Positions 9,933 through 19,654 are shown, numbered from the stretch's first letter. The stretch: 64,000 nucleotides of DNA from Bradyrhizobium sp. CCBAU 53421 (GCF_015291625.1 NZ_CP030047.1:1736001-1800000); one strand, 5' to 3'. Notes: generated from the sequence alone by a model not told the origin. Program-made: numbers and translations.

Positions 9933-11096
9933 GTGACATCGGGCGAAGCGAGTGCGGAGGCGGCAAAGCCGTTGCCTGAACCGGCCGTCTCGGACATGCC
10001 GCTGCTGCGGATCGAGGGCGTCGCCAAGTCGTTCGGCAATTTCCGCGCGGTCGACCAGCTCTCGCTCGACATCCGCGCCGGCGAATTCTTCGCGCTGCTC
10101 GGGCCGAGCGGTTGCGGCAAGACCACGCTGCTGCGCATGCTGGCCGGCTTCGAGACGCCGGACGAGGGCCGCATCCTGCTCGGCGGCAGCGACATCGCCC
10201 AGGTGCTGCCGCATGAGCGCCCCGTCAACATGATGTTCCAGAATTATGCGCTGTTTCCGCATCTGTCGGTGCGCGACAACATCGCCTTCGGCCTGAAGCG
10301 CGCCGGCATGGCGCGCAAGGATATCGCGACCCGCGTCGCGGAGATGGTGGCGCTGGTCAAGCTCGAAGGCCTCGAGAAGCGCAAGCCCGACCAGCTCTCC
10401 GGCGGACAGCGGCAGCGCGTCGCGCTGGCGCGCTCGCTGGCGCGCCGCCCGCAGGTGCTGTTGCTCGACGAGCCGCTCGCCGCGCTCGACAAGAAGCTGC
10501 GCGAGAGCACGCAAGGCGAGCTGATGGAGCTGCAGCGCCGGCTCGGCATGACCTTCATCATCGTCACCCACGATCAGGAAGAGGCGATGACGATGGCCGG
10601 CCGGATCGGCGTGATGGATGCCGGCCGGCTGGTCCAGGTCGCCACCCCGCGCAATCTCTACGAGGCGCCGGCCTCGCGTTGGATCGCCGAGTTCGTCGGC
10701 GACATCAATCTGTTCAACGGCCAGGTCGCCGCCCGCGAGAATGGACGGTTGACGGTCGCGACCACGGAAGCAGGCCCGCTCGCGGTCAGCGAGCTGTGGC
10801 CGCCGGTGACCAGGGAGGTGGTCAGCGTCGCGATCCGGCCCGAGAAGGTGAAGCTGTCGCGTCGCGCGCCGGCGTCGGACGCGGGCGCGCCGCAGGCGAT
10901 CAACCGGCTCGAAGGCGTCGTCACCGACGTCAACTATCTCGGCGGCGTCACGAGTTACCGCGTGAAGCTGGAGTCCGGCGCGGTGGTGCGCTCGTCGATG
11001 GCCAACACCGCGCGGCTCGATGTCGACGCCTATCTCGCCGGCCAGCGCGTGGTGGCGTGGTTCACCGCCGACGATTGCCTGGTGCTGGAGCAATGA
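9933..11096 (+). CDS. potG: Spermidine/putrescine-type ABC transporter ATPase
   Basis: ATP-binding subunit of a polyamine-type importer, acting at the inner face of the cytoplasmic membrane. Motifs in order: Walker A GPSGCGKTT (about residue 54), Q-loop MMFQNYALFPHL, signature LSGGQRQRVALARSLARR, Walker B VLLLDEPLAALD, switch His in VTHDQEEAM, then a TOBE domain at the C-terminus (about 290-385). The frame opens with GTG at 9933 after GGGGAAGCGGGG; an ATG at 9996 (MPLLRIEGV) is an alternative start. It overlaps the next permease gene by ATGA, so the three genes form an operon. No periplasmic binding protein is encoded nearby. Confidence 0.9.
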   Translation: MTSGEASAEAAKPLPEPAVSDMPLLRIEGVAKSFGNFRAVDQLSLDIRAGEFFALLGPSGCGKTTLLRMLAGFETPDEGRILLGGSDIAQVLPHERPVNMMFQNYALFPHLSVRDNIAFGLKRAGMARKDIATRVAEMVALVKLEGLEKRKPDQLSGGQRQRVALARSLARRPQVLLLDEPLAALDKKLRESTQGELMELQRRLGMTFIIVTHDQEEAMTMAGRIGVMDAGRLVQVATPRNLYEAPASRWIAEFVGDINLFNGQVAARENGRLTVATTEAGPLAVSELWPPVTREVVSVAIRPEKVKLSRRAPASDAGAPQAINRLEGVVTDVNYLGGVTSYRVKLESGAVVRSSMANTARLDVDAYLAGQRVVAWFTADDCLVLEQ

Positions 11097-12007
11097 GCGC
11101 GCGCCGCATCTTCGCCCGGCCGGCACGGCTCGCCGCGATCGCGCCCTATCTCTGGATGGTGCTGTTCTTCCTGGTGCCGTTCGGCTTCGTGCTCAAGATC
11201 AGTCTGTCGCAGACCGCGATCGCGCAGCCGCCCTACACGCCGGTGTTCGATTTCACGGAAGGGCGAGCGGCGCTGACGGCCGCGTTCGCGCAACTGTCGT
11301 TCGACAATTTCCGCCTGCTGATATCGGACAATCTCTACATCCTGTCCTATCTGCGCAGCCTCGTCGTCGCCGTGACCTCGACGCTGATCCTGCTCCTGAT
11401 CGGCTACCCGATCGCCTACGGCATGGCGCGGCTGCCGCAGCGCTGGCAGGGCGTGGCGATGATGCTGGTCATCGTGCCGTTCTGGACCTCGTTCCTGATC
11501 CGCATCTATGCCTGGATCAACATCCTGCAGCATGACGGCCTGCTCAACCAGATCCTGCTGGCGCTGCACATCGTCTCGACGCCGGTGGTCTGGCTGTCGA
11601 CCGACAGCGCGATGTATCTCGGCATCGTCTATTCCTATCTGCCGTTCATGATCCTGCCGCTCTATGCGACGCTCTCGAAGATGGATGCGTCACTGCTGGA
11701 AGCCGCGGGCGATCTCGGTGCCTCGCCGCGACAGGCGTTCTGGCTGGTGACGTTTCCGTTGTCGCTGCCGGGCGTCGGCGCCGGTGCATTGCTGTGCTTC
11801 ATCCCGATCATCGGGGAGTTCGTGATCCCCGATCTGCTCGCCGGCTCCAATTCGCTGATGATCGGGCAGACGCTGTGGCTCGAGTTCTTCACCAACAAGG
11901 ACTGGCCGGTGGCGTCAGCCGCGGCGGTCGCATTGTTGCTGCTGCTGGTGCCGCCGCTCGTGCTCTACGACCGCCTGCAACGCCGCCAGCTCGAGAGTAA
12001 CCGCTGA
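11093..12007 (+). CDS. potH: Polyamine-type ABC transporter permease 1
   Basis: Inner-membrane permease of 304 residues with about six helices, starting at PYLWMVLFFLVPFGFVL. The EAA loop that docks onto the ATPase is EAAGDLGASPRQAFWLVTFP (about residue 200). The ATG overlaps the stop of the ATPase gene by four bases, which fixes the start despite a much longer open frame upstream. Its stop overlaps the ATG of the next permease by one base. Family: PotB/PotH, substrate polyamine or related cation by analogy only. Confidence 0.9.
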   Translation: MSARRIFARPARLAAIAPYLWMVLFFLVPFGFVLKISLSQTAIAQPPYTPVFDFTEGRAALTAAFAQLSFDNFRLLISDNLYILSYLRSLVVAVTSTLILLLIGYPIAYGMARLPQRWQGVAMMLVIVPFWTSFLIRIYAWINILQHDGLLNQILLALHIVSTPVVWLSTDSAMYLGIVYSYLPFMILPLYATLSKMDASLLEAAGDLGASPRQAFWLVTFPLSLPGVGAGALLCFIPIIGEFVIPDLLAGSNSLMIGQTLWLEFFTNKDWPVASAAAVALLLLLVPPLVLYDRLQRRQLESNR

Positions 12008-12822
12008 TGGCGCGCACCGCGACCCGCCTTACGCGCTTCAACATGACCTCGCTGGCGCTCGGGCTCGCGTTCCTCTATCTGCCGATCGTCATCCTCGTGA
12101 TCTATTCCTTCAACGCTTCGCGGCTGGTCACGGTGTGGGGCGGCTGGTCGCTGCGCTGGTACCACGAATTCTTCAATGACCGCGCCATGCTGGAGGCGGC
12201 CTGGATGAGCCTGTCGGTCGCCGCGGTGTCGGCGACCTTGGCGACCTTGCTCGGCACGCTGGCGGCGGTCGGGCTGGCGCGCGGCGAGCGGTTCCGCGGG
12301 CGGGCGCTGTTCTCCGGCATGCTGTATTCGCCGCTGGTCATGCCCGAGGTGATCTCCGGCCTGTCGCTGCTGCTGCTGTTCGTGGCGTTGAATGCCGAGC
12401 GCGGCTTCTGGACGGTGACGATCGCCCACACCACGTTGACGATGTGCTTCGTCACCGTCGTGGTGCAGTCGCGCCTTGCCACGCTCGACCGCGGCCTGGA
12501 GGAAGCCGCGATGGACCTCGGCTGCGATCCGGTGCGCGCCTTCCTGATGGTGACGCTGCCGCTGATCGTGCCGGCGATCGTGGCGGGGTGGATGCTCGCC
12601 TTCACGCTGTCGCTCGACGACGTGGTGATCGCGAGCTTCACCACCGGTCCCGGCTCGGCGACGCTGCCGATCCGGATCTATTCCGAGGTCCGGCTCGGCG
12701 TGAAGCCCGAGATCAACGCGATCTGCACGCTGGTGATCGCGCTGATCGCCGTGATCATCGTGGTCGCCTCTTTCGCCTCGAAACTGTCGAGCGCGCGCGG
12801 CGAGAGCGCCGCGCCGCTGTAG
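12007..12822 (+). CDS. potI: Polyamine-type ABC transporter permease 2
   Basis: Second inner-membrane permease, 271 residues and about six helices, PotC/PotI family. The ATPase-docking EAA motif is EEAAMDLGCDPVRAFLMVTL (about residue 160), and the family's SLDDVVIASFTTGPGSATLP follows. Translationally coupled to potH (TGATG overlap). The operon ends here; GC-rich repeats follow. The missing binding protein must be elsewhere or the operon has lost it. Confidence 0.9.
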   Translation: MARTATRLTRFNMTSLALGLAFLYLPIVILVIYSFNASRLVTVWGGWSLRWYHEFFNDRAMLEAAWMSLSVAAVSATLATLLGTLAAVGLARGERFRGRALFSGMLYSPLVMPEVISGLSLLLLFVALNAERGFWTVTIAHTTLTMCFVTVVVQSRLATLDRGLEEAAMDLGCDPVRAFLMVTLPLIVPAIVAGWMLAFTLSLDDVVIASFTTGPGSATLPIRIYSEVRLGVKPEINAICTLVIALIAVIIVVASFASKLSSARGESAAPL

Positions 12823-13279
12823 ATTCTTGTTTTGACGTTTTTTCCTTACGCGAAATATCTCCGTGCAAGGGAGCCACCGGCGGAAGGGCTCCCTCCCCCG
12901 CAAGGAGGCGGAAGCCCTCTCGCCGCTGTGCGCGGCACGGGGAAATGGTGGCGGGGAGGGCACAGCAAAGCGCGATCGACCACCGATGCGGTGATCGAGT
13001 GAGGTGAGCACGTCTTTCAGGCTCCCTCCCCCCTTGCGGGGGAGGGTGGGGAGAGGGGTGGCCCCGGGTGCTGACGTCGGACGTTTGCGAGAGCTGCTTC
13101 AATACGTACGCGTAACCAGCGGCAGTGGCGTCGTCGGAAACCAACAAGCATCTGCGCAAGTGGCACCCCTCTCCCCAACCCTCCCCTGCAAGGGCGGAGG
13201 GAGCCTGGGCAGCGTGCTCACCTCACGTCAGTTGCCGCGCACCGCCGGACGTCCACTTCGCTCGAAAGCGCTCCGGCTT
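12823..13279. repeat. GC-rich repeat region with an inverted pair of right-type modules
   Basis: No gene seen. Two copies of a C/G-rich module lie in opposite orientation at about 13001-13072 (GAGGTGAGCACG, then GGCTCCCTCCCCCC, GCGGGGGAGGG, GGGGAGAGGGGTG) and 13161-13230 (CACCCCTCTCCCC, AACCCTCCCCTGC, GGAGGGAGCC, GTGCTCACCTCACG). A degenerate third copy is at about 12866-12915. The same paired arrangement recurs at 27.2-27.4 and 29.0-29.2 kb. Confidence 0.75.
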
Positions 13280-14131
13280 TCACGACTTGACGGCGCCTGC
13301 GGTCAGCCCGCCGACCATGTAGCGCTTGAAGGCGTAATACACCGCGGCCGGCGGCAGCGCGTAGATGAAGCCGGTGGTCATCAAGAGCTCCCACGGCGAA
13401 TCGTCGGCGGCGAGGAAGTTGCCGAGCGCCACCGGCAGCGTGATGTCGGTGTCCTTGGACAGCAGCAGGAACGCGTAGAGATATTCGTTCCAGGCGAGCA
13501 GGATCGCATAGGTGCCGACCGCGACCAGCGAGGGCATCATCAGCGGCACATAGACCAGGCGGAACAGCTGCAGCGTGGTGGCGCCGTCCATCGTCGCGGC
13601 TTCATCGAGCTCGACCGGCAGCTTGTCGGAGGCCTGTTTCAGCACCCAGATCGCGTAGGGCGCGGCGATCGTCACCATGGCCAGGATCAGCGACCAGTGA
13701 TTGTTGAGCAAGCCGTAGGTGCCCATGGTGCGGTACATCGGCACGGCGAGGAACGCCGCCGGAATGAAGTAGGTGAACAGCGCCATGTTCATCACGGCGC
13801 GGCCGCCCGGCACGCGCAGCCGCGAGATCGAGAACGCGGCGGCAGTGGCGACGAACAGCGTCAGCGCGCCGACCGCGAGCGCGATCACGGTCGAATTCCA
13901 GAACTGGATCCAGAAGTCGCGCAGGAAGTAGTGCTGCTGGTTGAACACGATCGAGAAATTATGCAGCGTCGGATGCGTCGGCCACAGCTTGCCGGTGAAC
14001 GCGTCTTCCTTCGGCGAGATCGCGAACACGAACATGTGGTAGATCGGGATCATGGTCCAGATGAAGACCGGGATGCCGATCAGCAGCAGCTTGGCTTCGG
14101 TGCCGACTTCGCGGAGGGTGGGCAGCTTCAT
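13280..14131 (-). CDS. Sugar ABC transporter permease (MalG type)
   Basis: Inner-membrane permease of 283 residues in the carbohydrate uptake family 1 (MalG-like), about six helices. The EAA motif is DEAATMDGATTLQLFRLVYV at about residue 190. Start taken at ATG 14131 (MKLPTLREVG) because it overlaps the upstream permease stop by ATGA, although the frame is open further upstream. Third gene of the operon binding protein - MalF type - MalG type. No ATPase gene is adjacent, so the system probably borrows a shared MsmK/UgpC-type ATPase. Confidence 0.9.
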   Translation of the reverse strand: MKLPTLREVGTEAKLLLIGIPVFIWTMIPIYHMFVFAISPKEDAFTGKLWPTHPTLHNFSIVFNQQHYFLRDFWIQFWNSTVIALAVGALTLFVATAAAFSISRLRVPGGRAVMNMALFTYFIPAAFLAVPMYRTMGTYGLLNNHWSLILAMVTIAAPYAIWVLKQASDKLPVELDEAATMDGATTLQLFRLVYVPLMMPSLVAVGTYAILLAWNEYLYAFLLLSKDTDITLPVALGNFLAADDSPWELLMTTGFIYALPPAAVYYAFKRYMVGGLTAGAVKS

Positions 14132-15009
14132 CGCGACAACCGTTTCATCATGAAATAGACCAGCGGCAGCACGAACGGCATCGCGCAGACGATCGAGGCC
14201 ATCGCCAGCGAGAGCTGGTCGAGCCTGAGATAGCGGATGCCGAGCGTCGACAGCACGTGGGTGAGGTCGGCCGGCCCGCCGCCGGTGAGCAGATAGACGC
14301 TGTTGAAGTCGCCGAGCGTCCAGATCATCGAGAGCAGCGTGCAGGTGATGTAGAGCGTCTGCATCGACGGCCAGGTGATGTAGCGGAATTTCTGCCACCA
14401 ATTGGCGCCGTCGACGTCGGATGCCTCGTACAGGTCGTGCGAGATCGCGAGCCGTCCGGTCAGCAGGATCAGCGTCCAGAACGGCAGCGACTTCCAGATG
14501 TGCACGCCGATCGCCATGGCGAGCGCGACGGCCGGATCGTTCAGCCAGTTCGGGCCGTCATCGCCGGTGAACTTGAAGATCAGCTGGTTGACCACGCCCC
14601 ATTCCGGATTGAGCATGAAGCGCACGGAGAGAATGGTCGGGATCGACGGCACCGCCCAGGGCAGGATGAAGATCACGGACAGCCACCTGATCCAGGGCCG
14701 CTGCTGGGCGAAGAAGCCGGACAGGAACAGCGCGATCAGCATCTTGATGTTGATGCCGATCACCAGGAAGATCAGCGTGTTGATCGCCGCGCGCGCGAAG
14801 ATCGGGTCGTTGTAGAGCGCGACATAGCTCGACGGCTGGCGCGCCAGCCACAGGCCGTAGCCGACCGGATAGACCACGAAGGCGAGGAAGACGAGCAGAT
14901 AGGGCGCGAGCAGCGCGATGCCCCAGACCTGCGGCGGCGACAGCCGCGCCGACAGCGGCGGCGAGGGGGTATCGGATGCGGAGAGCGTGATCGCCATATT
15001 CGTTACCAT
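14128..15009 (-). CDS. Sugar ABC transporter permease (MalF type)
   Basis: Inner-membrane permease, 293 residues, with helices from WGIALLAPYLLVFLAFVVYP onward. The EAA motif is YEASDVDGANWWQKFRYITW (about residue 195), followed by the GDFNSVYLLTGGGP segment typical of MalF/UgpA-like subunits. Two possible ATGs, 15009 and 14997 (MAITLSASD). Coupled by a four-base overlap to the MalG-type gene downstream. The upstream gap to the binding-protein gene holds a REP-like inverted repeat, which may lower expression of the permeases relative to the binding protein. Confidence 0.9.
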   Translation of the reverse strand: MVTNMAITLSASDTPSPPLSARLSPPQVWGIALLAPYLLVFLAFVVYPVGYGLWLARQPSSYVALYNDPIFARAAINTLIFLVIGINIKMLIALFLSGFFAQQRPWIRWLSVIFILPWAVPSIPTILSVRFMLNPEWGVVNQLIFKFTGDDGPNWLNDPAVALAMAIGVHIWKSLPFWTLILLTGRLAISHDLYEASDVDGANWWQKFRYITWPSMQTLYITCTLLSMIWTLGDFNSVYLLTGGGPADLTHVLSTLGIRYLRLDQLSLAMASIVCAMPFVLPLVYFMMKRLSR

Positions 15010-15018
15010 ACACCCCGC

Positions 15019-15141
15019 TGTCGTCCCTGCGAAAGCAGGGACCCATAACCACCGGCTTCCATTGTTGTGCGAAAGCCGTCGACCAGTATTCTCGAAAACA
15101 ACCGCCGCGGCGTATGGGTCCCTGCTTTCGCAGGGACGACA
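15019..15141. repeat. REP-like long inverted repeat
   Basis: Arms GTCGTCCCTGCGAAAGCAGG-GACCCATA (about 15019-15048) and its complement TATGGGTCCCTGC-TTTCGCAGGGACGAC (about 15112-15140) can pair over about 28 bases. It sits in the gap between the solute-binding protein gene and its permeases. Such elements in operons often stabilise the upstream mRNA segment. Confidence 0.8.
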
Positions 15142-15176
15142 AATACATATGTCCGCGGCGGTCGTCGTCGCTTACG

Positions 15177-16562
15177 TTACCCCGCGACCTGCTTGATGCG
15201 GGCGATCAGTTCGTCGACGGCCTTGTCCACCGGCACCTTCTCGCTGACGACGCGGTTCATGGCCTTGGCCCAGACGTTCTCGTTGTTCAGGATGGTGAAC
15301 TTCCAGTTCTTGGTGAAGTCGAACGGCGCGGTGCCGCCGGTGAACTGATTCCAGACCGCCTTGCGATGCCGGTCGGCCTGCCAGAACGGGCTCGCCTGGC
15401 TGGCCTTGGTCACCGGGAACCAGCGGCCAAGCGCACCTTCGATATAGGGCCGGACGTTGTCTTCCTGCATCAGGAAGCTGATGAACTGCTTGCCTTCGGC
15501 CTTGTTCTTGGCGTTTGCGAAGATCAGCCCGGTCTTGACGTCGGAGCGGTAGCGGATCGTCGAGCCGTCCGGCGCCTTCGGGAACGACGCCGTGATGATG
15601 TCCTGCTCATAGGCCTGCTTGCCGGCGGCACGCTGCGCGTCGGTCAGCGCCGGGTTGGTCGAATCCTCGAACCACTTCGCCGCGATCGAGATCGTGAAGT
15701 TGTGGGTCATCACGATCGTCTTGTTGTGGAACGCGACGTTGTTGTCCGGGTCCTTCCAGGTCGTCGAGGACGGCGGCGTGCAGCCCTTGATGTAGGTGTC
15801 GGTATAGTCCTTCAGGGCATGGATCAGGCCGTCGCGCACCTTGGGATCGTCGACCAAAAGCTTGCCGTCGTCGTCGACCAGCTTGACGTGGTAGGCGTCC
15901 ATGAAGGTGTAGAACGACTGGAACGAGTCGGTGGATTCCACGCCCATCGGCTGGCCGACGCCGTAGATGCGCTGGCCGGTCGCCTTGCGGATCGCCGGCT
16001 GCACCTTGTCGCACCAGAACGTCCAGTAGTCCTCCCACTTGGTCGGGATGTCGGCGGCCTTGAAGCCGGCCTTCTCAAGCATGTCGCCCCAGATCTGGAC
16101 GTGCATGCTCTGCTGCTTGAGCGGGAAGCCGTAATACGATTTCTTCTTGGTGACGTCATTGTAGAGCAGGGCCGCTTCCAGCGTGTTGGGCGCGAAGGCG
16201 TCCTTCATCGGCAGCATGATGTCGGACAGGTCCTCGAGCTTGCCTTCATATGCCCACTTGCCCTGGGCCTGCACATCGTAGGTGTCGGAATAGGCGACGT
16301 CGGGCACGGTGCCGGAGTCCAGCGCGGCGACCGTCTTCGGAATCATGTCCTGGATCGCATATTGCGACAATTCGACCTTGATGCCGGTCTTGGCTTCGAA
16401 TTTCTTGATCGTCTCGAGCAGCGCGTCATCTTCGGATTTGTAAAATCCCTTGCCCCACCAGACGGTGATCGTCTTGCCCTGGGCCAGAGCGGGTGCAGTT
16501 GCGGCGAACAGGCCGACCGCAGCGACCGCAATTGATAGCGCACCGATAACCTTGGATCTCAC
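15177..16562 (-). CDS. Extracellular sugar-binding protein, ABC family 1
   Basis: Periplasmic solute-binding protein of 461 residues. Residues 1-28 form a Sec signal peptide (basic MRSK, hydrophobic core, cleavage after APALAQ). The mature part begins KTITVWWGKGFYKSEDDALL, typical of family 1 binding proteins that capture oligosaccharides or polyols. It is first in an operon with two permeases. The ligand cannot be inferred. The gene is probably the most strongly expressed of the three, given the REP hairpin directly after it. Confidence 0.9.
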   Translation of the reverse strand: MRSKVIGALSIAVAAVGLFAATAPALAQGKTITVWWGKGFYKSEDDALLETIKKFEAKTGIKVELSQYAIQDMIPKTVAALDSGTVPDVAYSDTYDVQAQGKWAYEGKLEDLSDIMLPMKDAFAPNTLEAALLYNDVTKKKSYYGFPLKQQSMHVQIWGDMLEKAGFKAADIPTKWEDYWTFWCDKVQPAIRKATGQRIYGVGQPMGVESTDSFQSFYTFMDAYHVKLVDDDGKLLVDDPKVRDGLIHALKDYTDTYIKGCTPPSSTTWKDPDNNVAFHNKTIVMTHNFTISIAAKWFEDSTNPALTDAQRAAGKQAYEQDIITASFPKAPDGSTIRYRSDVKTGLIFANAKNKAEGKQFISFLMQEDNVRPYIEGALGRWFPVTKASQASPFWQADRHRKAVWNQFTGGTAPFDFTKNWKFTILNNENVWAKAMNRVVSEKVPVDKAVDELIARIKQVAG

Positions 16563-16737
16563 GTTCTTCTCCCCTCATGAGGCCGGCTTTTTAACCGGTT
16601 GGAGAAAACACTAGCCCATGCCCGTGACCCGATAAAGATGCCGCATCGACGACTTCTGTAGGGGTGCACAGCGAGAGCGTGGATCAGTCCCGCGGCATTG
16701 ATGCGCAAAGTGAATGGATCGATCAACTCGACCTTGA

Positions 16738-18714
16738 TCAGTTCGATTTGGCATTCTCGGCCGCTGTCGCCGGTGCGCTGCCGGGCGTGCCGGCTGCGGC
16801 ATCGGGCGCGGCCGCGGGCCGTGCGGGCCCGCCTGTGAAGCGCTCGATCACCGAGCGCACCGCGTCACGGGTCTTGCGATCCTTCACCGCGTCGAGCAGC
16901 GGGGCGGATGCCGGCGAGCGGCGGATCAGGCTCTCAGGGTCGGGGAAGATCAGGGGATCATCCCACGGGCCCTGAATGACGAAGGGCAGATCGAAGCCGT
17001 TGCCGCCGCCCGATGCCGAGGTCAGGCTGGCGACGCCCTTGAGATCGTACTCGCGCGACGGCACCGAGGCGGTGCCGGTCAGCGTGATCTTCGCCGCAGG
17101 GCTCTCGACATGGATGTCGTCGGCGGTCGCGACGCCGTCGGCGAATTTCACCGAGATGTTGAGATTGTCATAGGGCGTCGAGCCGGAGCGGAAATTGCCG
17201 CCGCCGGACAGCGGCCGCTTCTCCAGCCGCCGCAGCAATTGCTCGACATTGAAGCCGGCGATCGCGCCGTCATGGCCGTTCAGCGTCGCGGTGCCGTCGA
17301 GCGACGACGCGAGGCCGAACGGGCTCGAGCCGGACGCCGTCAGCGAGACGTTGAGGTTGCCGCGGCCGGACAGCTTGTTGATGCCGAACAATTCGCTGGC
17401 GCAGGCCTGCAGATCGACATCGGTGAACTGGAATTGCGCCCTGACGTCGGCGACCGCATCCGAGCGCGCGATGGCGAACGAACCCTTGGCGATGCCGCCA
17501 TACATCTGCGCCTCGCCGACGCTGAGCGCGAGCGCGCCGCCGCGCAGATTGGCGCCGAATGCGGTGCGGCCGAGCTTGGACGGGCCGACCGTCACCTTGG
17601 CGGCCGACAGGCGCATGTCGAGATCGGTCGACGACAGCGAGGAGAGGTCGAACAGCTGCCTGTTCCAGTCGCGCTGGCCGCTGGCCAAGAGGCGGAACGT
17701 CGAGATGTAGGGCGTGAAATCCAGATTGCCGGCGGCCAGCGTCGCCTGCAGCGTCTGCCGGCCGTTATTGGCGTAGGTCATCACGCCCTCGGCGACATTG
17801 CCGTCGAGCTCGACATTGACATTGGTGAGCGCGACCGAGCCGCCGACCACATTGGCGCGCGCCTTCAGCGCGAAGCGGCCGAAGCCGCCACCGCCGCCGG
17901 GCGGCGCCTGTCCCATCCAGCGCAACGCATTGCGTAGCGACGGCGAGTCCATGGTGGCGGTGCCTTCCATCATCAGGCTGGTGCGGTTGGCGACGGTTCC
18001 GTCGAACGCAACCTTCAGCGGCGCGCTGGCCAGCCGCGCCTTGAGGCCGGAGCGGTCGCCCGACAGCAGCGCGACGAAGTCGCTGGCGCTGATCGAGCCG
18101 TCGACGCGCTCGCCGCGCCAGTCGAACTGGCCGGTTGCGGCAAAGGAACGCGAGATCGAGGGCCAAGCCAGCGACAGGTCGATATCGCCGAGCTGTTCGG
18201 AGATATTGTTGGTGCCATCCTGGTAATTCAGCTCGCCGTCCTGGATCCGTATCTCGGAGAACGACACTTGATTCTCGGCGCCGGGCGTCATCGTCCTGGC
18301 GATGGTCTCGACGAACGGGGTCCAGTTGCTCTCGCCGGCGCTGTCGCGGACCACACGGATATGCGGACGGAGCATCATGACGTCGGCAATCTCGAACCGC
18401 CGTAGCAACAGCGGCAGCAGACGCAGATTGGCGGTCAGCACATCGACCTGCAGGGCAGGACCGATGGTATCGGCGCCCTTCAGCCCGACATTGTGGAAGG
18501 AGACATAGCTGCCGGGAAACACCGAAACGTCGATCGGCCCGTTGACGACGAGCTCGAGCCCGGTCACGGCGCGGATTTGCGCTTCCACCGCGCGCTGCAG
18601 CGCGTCCCGGTTGAGGAACCACGACGTTCCGACCAGCCCGACCAGCGCCAGGCCGAGAAGCGCCGCGATCGGCATCCCCAGGCGCTTAATTCCTTGGGCC
18701 ATCGTCAATGACAT
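16738..18714 (-). CDS. AsmA family protein
   Basis: Inner-membrane-anchored periplasmic protein of 658 residues. One N-terminal helix (PIAALLGLALVGLVGTSWFL) is followed by the AsmA start region (NRDALQRAVEAQIRAVTGLELVVNGPIDVSVFPGSYVSF without break in the protein). C-terminal AsmA-like repeats include LSGRGNLNVSLTASG and LNGHDGAIAGFNVEQLLRR. AsmA-like proteins are thought to form hydrophobic grooves that carry phospholipid between membranes. The tail (about 630-658) is Ala/Pro-rich. The gene stands alone. ATGs at 18714 and 18702 are both possible starts. Confidence 0.85.
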   Translation of the reverse strand: MSLTMAQGIKRLGMPIAALLGLALVGLVGTSWFLNRDALQRAVEAQIRAVTGLELVVNGPIDVSVFPGSYVSFHNVGLKGADTIGPALQVDVLTANLRLLPLLLRRFEIADVMMLRPHIRVVRDSAGESNWTPFVETIARTMTPGAENQVSFSEIRIQDGELNYQDGTNNISEQLGDIDLSLAWPSISRSFAATGQFDWRGERVDGSISASDFVALLSGDRSGLKARLASAPLKVAFDGTVANRTSLMMEGTATMDSPSLRNALRWMGQAPPGGGGGFGRFALKARANVVGGSVALTNVNVELDGNVAEGVMTYANNGRQTLQATLAAGNLDFTPYISTFRLLASGQRDWNRQLFDLSSLSSTDLDMRLSAAKVTVGPSKLGRTAFGANLRGGALALSVGEAQMYGGIAKGSFAIARSDAVADVRAQFQFTDVDLQACASELFGINKLSGRGNLNVSLTASGSSPFGLASSLDGTATLNGHDGAIAGFNVEQLLRRLEKRPLSGGGNFRSGSTPYDNLNISVKFADGVATADDIHVESPAAKITLTGTASVPSREYDLKGVASLTSASGGGNGFDLPFVIQGPWDDPLIFPDPESLIRRSPASAPLLDAVKDRKTRDAVRSVIERFTGGPARPAAAPDAAAGTPGSAPATAAENAKSN

Positions 18715-18946
18715 ATCCGGGTCGGTTGAGGTTTTGTCGGGTCGTCGTCGAGCACAGCGGGCGCTCGCCGGAGGCCCCTGCCAACCCCCGCAACTTGAAG
18801 GGTTTTCTTGACGCTTTCAAGGCCATGTTGCCGCCCGAGGCCGCCGCCCGTCGCCGCACCGGGCCGTGATTGACGCATTGCGAAGATTTCGCCTAATAAT
18901 CCGCTTTGACACAGCCGTTCCGCGCCCTCCATCAGGTATTCGCTGC

Positions 18947-19654
18947 ATGAACAAAGTTTATCCCGACGCCAAATCGGCACTCGATGGTCTCCTCAAGGAC
19001 AACATCATGATCATGTCGGGCGGCTTCGGCCTCTGCGGCATCGCCGAGACCCTGTCGGACGCGATCCGCGACTCCGGCGTCAAGGGCCTGACGGTCGTCT
19101 CCAACAATGCCGGCGTCGACGGCATCGGCCTCAGCCGCCTCCTGGAGACCCGCCAGATCAAGAAGATGATCTCGTCCTATGTCGGCGAGAACAAGCTGTT
19201 CGCCCAGCAATATCTCGCCGGCGAGCTCGAGCTCGAGTTCAACCCGCAGGGCACGCTGGCCGAGCGCATCCGCGCCGGCGGCGCCGGCATCCCGGCCTTC
19301 TACACCAAGACCGGCGTCGGCACGCTGATCGCGGAAGGCAAGGAAGTGAAGGAGTTCGACGGCGAGAAGTACATCATGGAGCGCGGCCTGTTCGCCGACG
19401 TCGCCATCGTGCATGCCTGGAAGGGCGACACCGCCGGCAATCTCGTTTACCGCAAGACCGCGCGCAACTTTAACCCGATGATGGCGACCGCCGCGAAGGT
19501 CACCGTCGCCGAGGTCGAGCATCTGGTGCCGGCCGGCGAGATCGATCCGGACCACATCCACACCCCCGGTATTTTCGTCAAACGCATCATCGAGGTCGGG
19601 ACCGGCAAGAAGCGGATCGAGTTCCGCAACACCCGTCCGCGGCCCGCCGCCTAA
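18947..19654 (+). CDS. scoA: Succinyl-CoA:3-ketoacid CoA-transferase subunit A
   Basis: Alpha subunit of a 3-oxoacid CoA-transferase, which moves CoA from succinyl-CoA to acetoacetate in ketone body/PHB-linked metabolism. The 235 residues match subunit A. The glycine-rich CoA loop is MSGGFGLCGIAE near residue 22, and the SNNAGVDGIGLSRLL and AGGAGIPAFYTKTGVGT segments are characteristic. I chose the ATG at 18947 (MNKVYPDAK) over an upstream in-frame ATG at 18866 because family members start there. Subunit B follows after 24 bases. Confidence 0.93.
   Translation: MNKVYPDAKSALDGLLKDNIMIMSGGFGLCGIAETLSDAIRDSGVKGLTVVSNNAGVDGIGLSRLLETRQIKKMISSYVGENKLFAQQYLAGELELEFNPQGTLAERIRAGGAGIPAFYTKTGVGTLIAEGKEVKEFDGEKYIMERGLFADVAIVHAWKGDTAGNLVYRKTARNFNPMMATAAKVTVAEVEHLVPAGEIDPDHIHTPGIFVKRIIEVGTGKKRIEFRNTRPRPAA

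Noticed and set aside
15114..16535. 473-codon plus-strand ORF
   Set aside because: Antisense to the sugar-binding protein and it begins inside a REP element.
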